Source of the DNA: Anomaloglossus baeobatrachus
Taxonomy: Eukaryota; Chordata; Amphibia; Anura; Aromobatidae
DNA length: 64,000 bases
Assembly: GCF_048569485.1 (NCBI RefSeq)
Contig: NC_134354.1
Coordinates: 89,183,825-89,247,824 of the forward strand
Reading direction: 5' to 3'
Shown here: positions 61,395 to 64,000 of the stretch, one piece after another
Position numbering within the stretch: position 1 is the first letter of the stretch
Layout: every line of letters starts with the position of its first letter
Position numbers and translations under genes: made by a program
The notes under the pieces: model-generated
What the model was told of the DNA's origin: nothing
The model's database searches: none
The model's input: only the letters and a program-made list of their open reading frames with translations

Positions 61395-61850
61395 CGGCCC
61401 CGCATCGCTGCTGCGCCGCCGCCGCTTGCGGCCGGGTCCGCCGGCGCTGCCCCTGTACCTTTTAACAGCGCCTCCTGAGGTTGGCTCCGCCGGCGCTGCA
61501 TCTGTCCGCAACGGCACCTCCGCTCGGCCACTGTCCTCGGTCCCCCAGGCCCCGTCCTCGGCGTGCCCAGGCCGCATCCCGCACGGCGCGCCGAGGATCC
61601 TCTCCGCCGCCGCCTGCGGTCGGGTCCGCCGGCGCGGCCTCTGCCCGCGACGGTCCCTCTGCTTGGGCCCCGTCCTCGGCGTGCCCAGGCCGCATCCCGC
61701 ACGGCGCGCCGAGGATCCTCCCCGCCGCCGCCTGCGGCCGGGTCCGCCGGCGCAGCCTCTGTCCGCCCCGGCACCTCCAAAATTTAGCCCCCGGCTTCGG
61801 CCCTGTCCTCGGCGTCCCCAGGCCCGCCTCCCGCACGTCGCTATTGGACG
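61395..61850. repeat. GC-rich tandem repeat, about 117-bp units
   Basis: GCGTGCCCAGGCCGCATCCC recurs at 61560 and 61677 (period about 117 bp), with more diverged units on both sides. CpG-rich. The long open frames in several frames of this stretch follow from the low A+T content. Confidence 0.8.
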
Positions 61851-61947
61851 CCGGCCTCTCCGTTCCCGCCCTCCGCCGTGCTCCAGGCATCACTTGGGGG
61901 GTGGGGTATATTTTTTTTCCCGCTCACAGCGTCCATTTTAAATAGAG

Positions 61948-61953
61948 AAAGGA

Positions 61954-61979
<26 letters not shown>
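61948..61979. repeat. Poly(A) tract
   Basis: About 30 A with little interruption inside the leader of DIRS G. It could mark the 3' end of a retroposed insertion or be simple expansion. Confidence 0.85.
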
Positions 61980-61984
<5 letters not shown>

Positions 61985-62679
61985 TGGGAATTTATTCCAG
62001 ACTACTAGTCTGGGTTTACTGAGGCCTCAGCATCACCTTATTTTTCCAAGGGAGAGACTGAAACACACTTTTCTTAGTGGATATTTTTTATTTTAGGTCG
62101 ATTTTTATTAAAAATTTTACATACATGAGTTTTTTGCACCTTAACTCCTACAGTACTTTCGGGCACTTGTTTTGTTTCACCTTTTTTATATCGCGCTCCC
62201 AGCTCGAGTTTTTAGTTTAGTCCCCTCCGGCGGGTTAATGCCCTGTCTCAGGTCATAGATCCCCTCGCCGCCGTCCCTCGGCTTCGCGCGCATGCGCTGT
62301 GTCCCCGGCCAATACTCGGTTATACCTTCCATAGGTCTAGCGCAATCCCCTTGGGGAGGTGAGTCTCGTACCAGGGACCTTTCCTATGCTAGAAGCGGAC
62401 CCGACAGGTCTCGTCTTTTGTGGCCCCCCTGTTTTCCACCTTATTCCCCAGGTCCAGACTGCTTTTTCTCCGGCAGTCTTCCGACCGCTCGGGTGATGGC
62501 CCAGGCTTTCCACCTCTGCTGGACTCCGAGCAGGACCTGGATGTTTTGGCGCATGTCTAAAGGCCTGCTGGAATTGGTGAGTCAGGCCGTAAGGCTACGG
62601 ACAGCCCCCTTATCTCCATGCACGCAGGTCCCCCTTAAGTCATTTGGAGCGGACCCTGCTCAGACGACATCCAGAGCTC

Positions 62680-63260
62680 GCTGAGTTACCGCGTGCTCAC
62701 AGTCAACTGCCATACACGACGTTTACCAGCGGTAAGTCTAGTCATCGTCTTTATTCCCTTCTACAAAAAGGGGTCTCGGTGAGAATGGGCAGGCCACACT
62801 GGAGTCGCTGAGTGATCACAGACAACAACCAGACACGGCGTTTACCTGCGGTAAGTCGTGTTATTGTCATTATCATTCCCCCAGAGGGCTCTGGAGAGAG
62901 GGGGCATGGCACCTTGCAGACAGGAAGGTGCGGGCCCCTGCGGGTTTTCAGTGGACATCCAGTTCGCCGTGTGACTGCTTGAGCACGGATATTCCTCGGA
63001 CACAATTTTTACCAGCGGTAAGTCCCTTATATTGTCTTACCCCTTCTCGTAGAGGGCTCCGTGATGAAGGGGCACTCTACCCTGTACTTCACCCGCCTGG
63101 GTTCCTCCTGGCTTCTCGTCCCTATCGTGACGCTCCGCAGGGCCTCCACGGTCACTCTACGCAGAGGTCCGCGCTCCACCTATGCCGATCCAGGACTGGT
63201 TATCAGCTTCTGTGAGTACCCTCTCTTTACAAAATCTGGTGTCTCCCCGCTACACGGCCT
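62680..63260. repeat. Diverged tandem units with a GTTTACCNGCGGTAAGTC motif
   Basis: The motif occurs at 62719-62738, 62839-62857 and 63007-63024 (TTTTTACCAGCGGTAAGTC), each followed by a T/C-rich stretch and then AGGGG(T/C)T or AGAGGGCTC. A weaker fourth unit may follow at about 63205. Spacing about 120-170 bp. The motif is self-complementary (TTACC...GGTAA) and also a good splice-donor match. Confidence 0.65.
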
Positions 63261-64000
63261 GAGCCTCTAACATCAGGGTACCTACTCGTCGAGAGCTCTG
63301 ACTCGGGATCAGGAACGCAGATTCGACATCTAGGAAGTCGCTGACTTCCTTTCCGGCTCTCGGGATCGCCCTTTCGGAGATAGGCGAGTCCAGTTTATCC
63401 CCTAGGCTACGTCAGGGTAGACTGGCTACGTAAGGGAAGGGTACATCCCTTTCCCGGCATCGGCTCTGATGCACCAGGACTCGTTCCCTCACGTTAGGTT
63501 CGTCAGGGAACCTTTATCCCTACAACAGCCATCTCCGCTTTGCGTGGCTGCGGACCGTCCCAGCTTTCTAAGAGTGCTTGCAGGGATCACGATCCCTACG
63601 CATCCCCAGGCTCTCTCTGCCCAGGAACGACCGGGAGACCCAGAGTCTCCCTTCCAGTACCCTCGCCTTGAGGTTTAGACCATCATCATCACTTTTCGCT
63701 ACTAGGGTAGCTGAGCTACAGGAAGGAGTCCTCCCAGACCCGGCCCGGTCCATCACTCCTCAGGCACGGTATTCGAGCCGTTCAAGGGTTGCTACTCCTC
63801 ACGCAGGAGCAGTTTCCCTCCTGGCATAGGGTCCTGCGGCTCTTTGCCTCCCGCTCCCGTTTTTTCCCTTCGGTTTTTTGCTATGCGAGTCCTCGACAGC
63901 CTGTGGCGGTGTTAGCGATGGTGCACATACCAGATTTCATCCCGGACTCTCCAACGGAACACACTGAAGAGCGGGGACAGGAAGGCTCCGTCTTCGAGGG

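Larger units (their letters stand above)
60600..64000 (+). mobile_element. DIRS-like retrotransposon G, start only (diverged family)
   Basis: Begins TTTCTCTGTCGTTTCATTGG-GGGACACAGGACC, which parallels the start of copies A-F (TTCTTTGTCGCTC.ATTGGGAGACCCAGAC). It has the same outer stem design, GGTTATGCTGCTG with CAGCAGTATAACC. The orientation is opposite to A-F. A long GC-rich leader follows with minisatellite-like parts, and a frame starting MVHIPDFIPDSP opens at 63919 and runs out of the window. Assignment to DIRS rests on the arm only; no RT or recombinase part is inside the window, and whether it is broken cannot be judged. Confidence 0.6.

Noticed and set aside
60763-61941. A 392-codon plus-strand open frame
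   Set aside because: The sequence is extremely GC-rich and partly tandemly repeated, several frames on both strands are open, and the product is low-complexity Pro/Arg/Ala with no domain.
60600-61950. CpG-island promoter and first exons of TOMM70
   Set aside because: No frame on the minus strand resembles the N-terminal anchor or first TPRs, and the missing intermediate exons are not found between 59790 and 64000; the stretch fits the leader of a DIRS-like element better.

Overview
The window is vertebrate nuclear DNA, most probably from a frog or toad (anuran amphibian) with a large, repeat-rich genome. One host gene is recognisable: TOMM70, the 70-kDa receptor of the mitochondrial outer-membrane import machinery. 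It lies on the minus strand. Nine consecutive coding exons, between 59789 and 14732, encode the C-terminal 400 residues with canonical GT-AG junctions and matching codon phases. The first exons (transmembrane anchor and N-terminal TPRs) are not in the window and should lie beyond 64000. The anuran assignment is inferred from the type and density of mobile elements and the near-identity of the exons to vertebrate TOMM70.

Almost all the rest is mobile DNA. The dominant family is DIRS, the tyrosine-recombinase retrotransposons. There are six copies, A-F, all on the minus strand: A 4034-10087, B 17448-23386, C 24553-30075, D 36408-42465, E 42780-48931 and F 51945-56913. The start of a seventh, diverged copy on the plus strand (G) runs from about 60600 to the window edge. 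B-F lie inside TOMM70 introns in the gene's own orientation; A lies just 3' of the gene. D looks whole, A nearly whole, C and F are damaged, and B and E are heavily decayed relatives of each other. An older plus-strand DIRS-like fossil (about 3130-4030) lies directly against A.

Layout: 1-4030 is 3' flanking DNA with a microsatellite, small DNA transposons, a long perfect palindrome and the old DIRS fossil. 4034-10087 is DIRS A. 10226-11020 is a SINE split by a solo LTR. 11021-14731 is low-repeat sequence probably including the TOMM70 3' UTR. 14732-59789 is TOMM70 with large introns, including a nest at 23468-32491 in which DIRS C sits in a TTAA-type DNA transposon that sits in a mariner/Tigger-like element. 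60290-64000 holds degenerate repeats and DIRS G.

The most interesting signals are in the DIRS ends. Each complete copy has two terminal arms that match each other while differing from other copies. The arms carry a conserved multi-stem fold with compensatory changes between copies. The outermost 45 bp reads as a splice donor in one direction and a splice acceptor in the other, so each sense copy in a TOMM70 intron carries a roughly 300-335 nt cassette bounded by strong splice signals.
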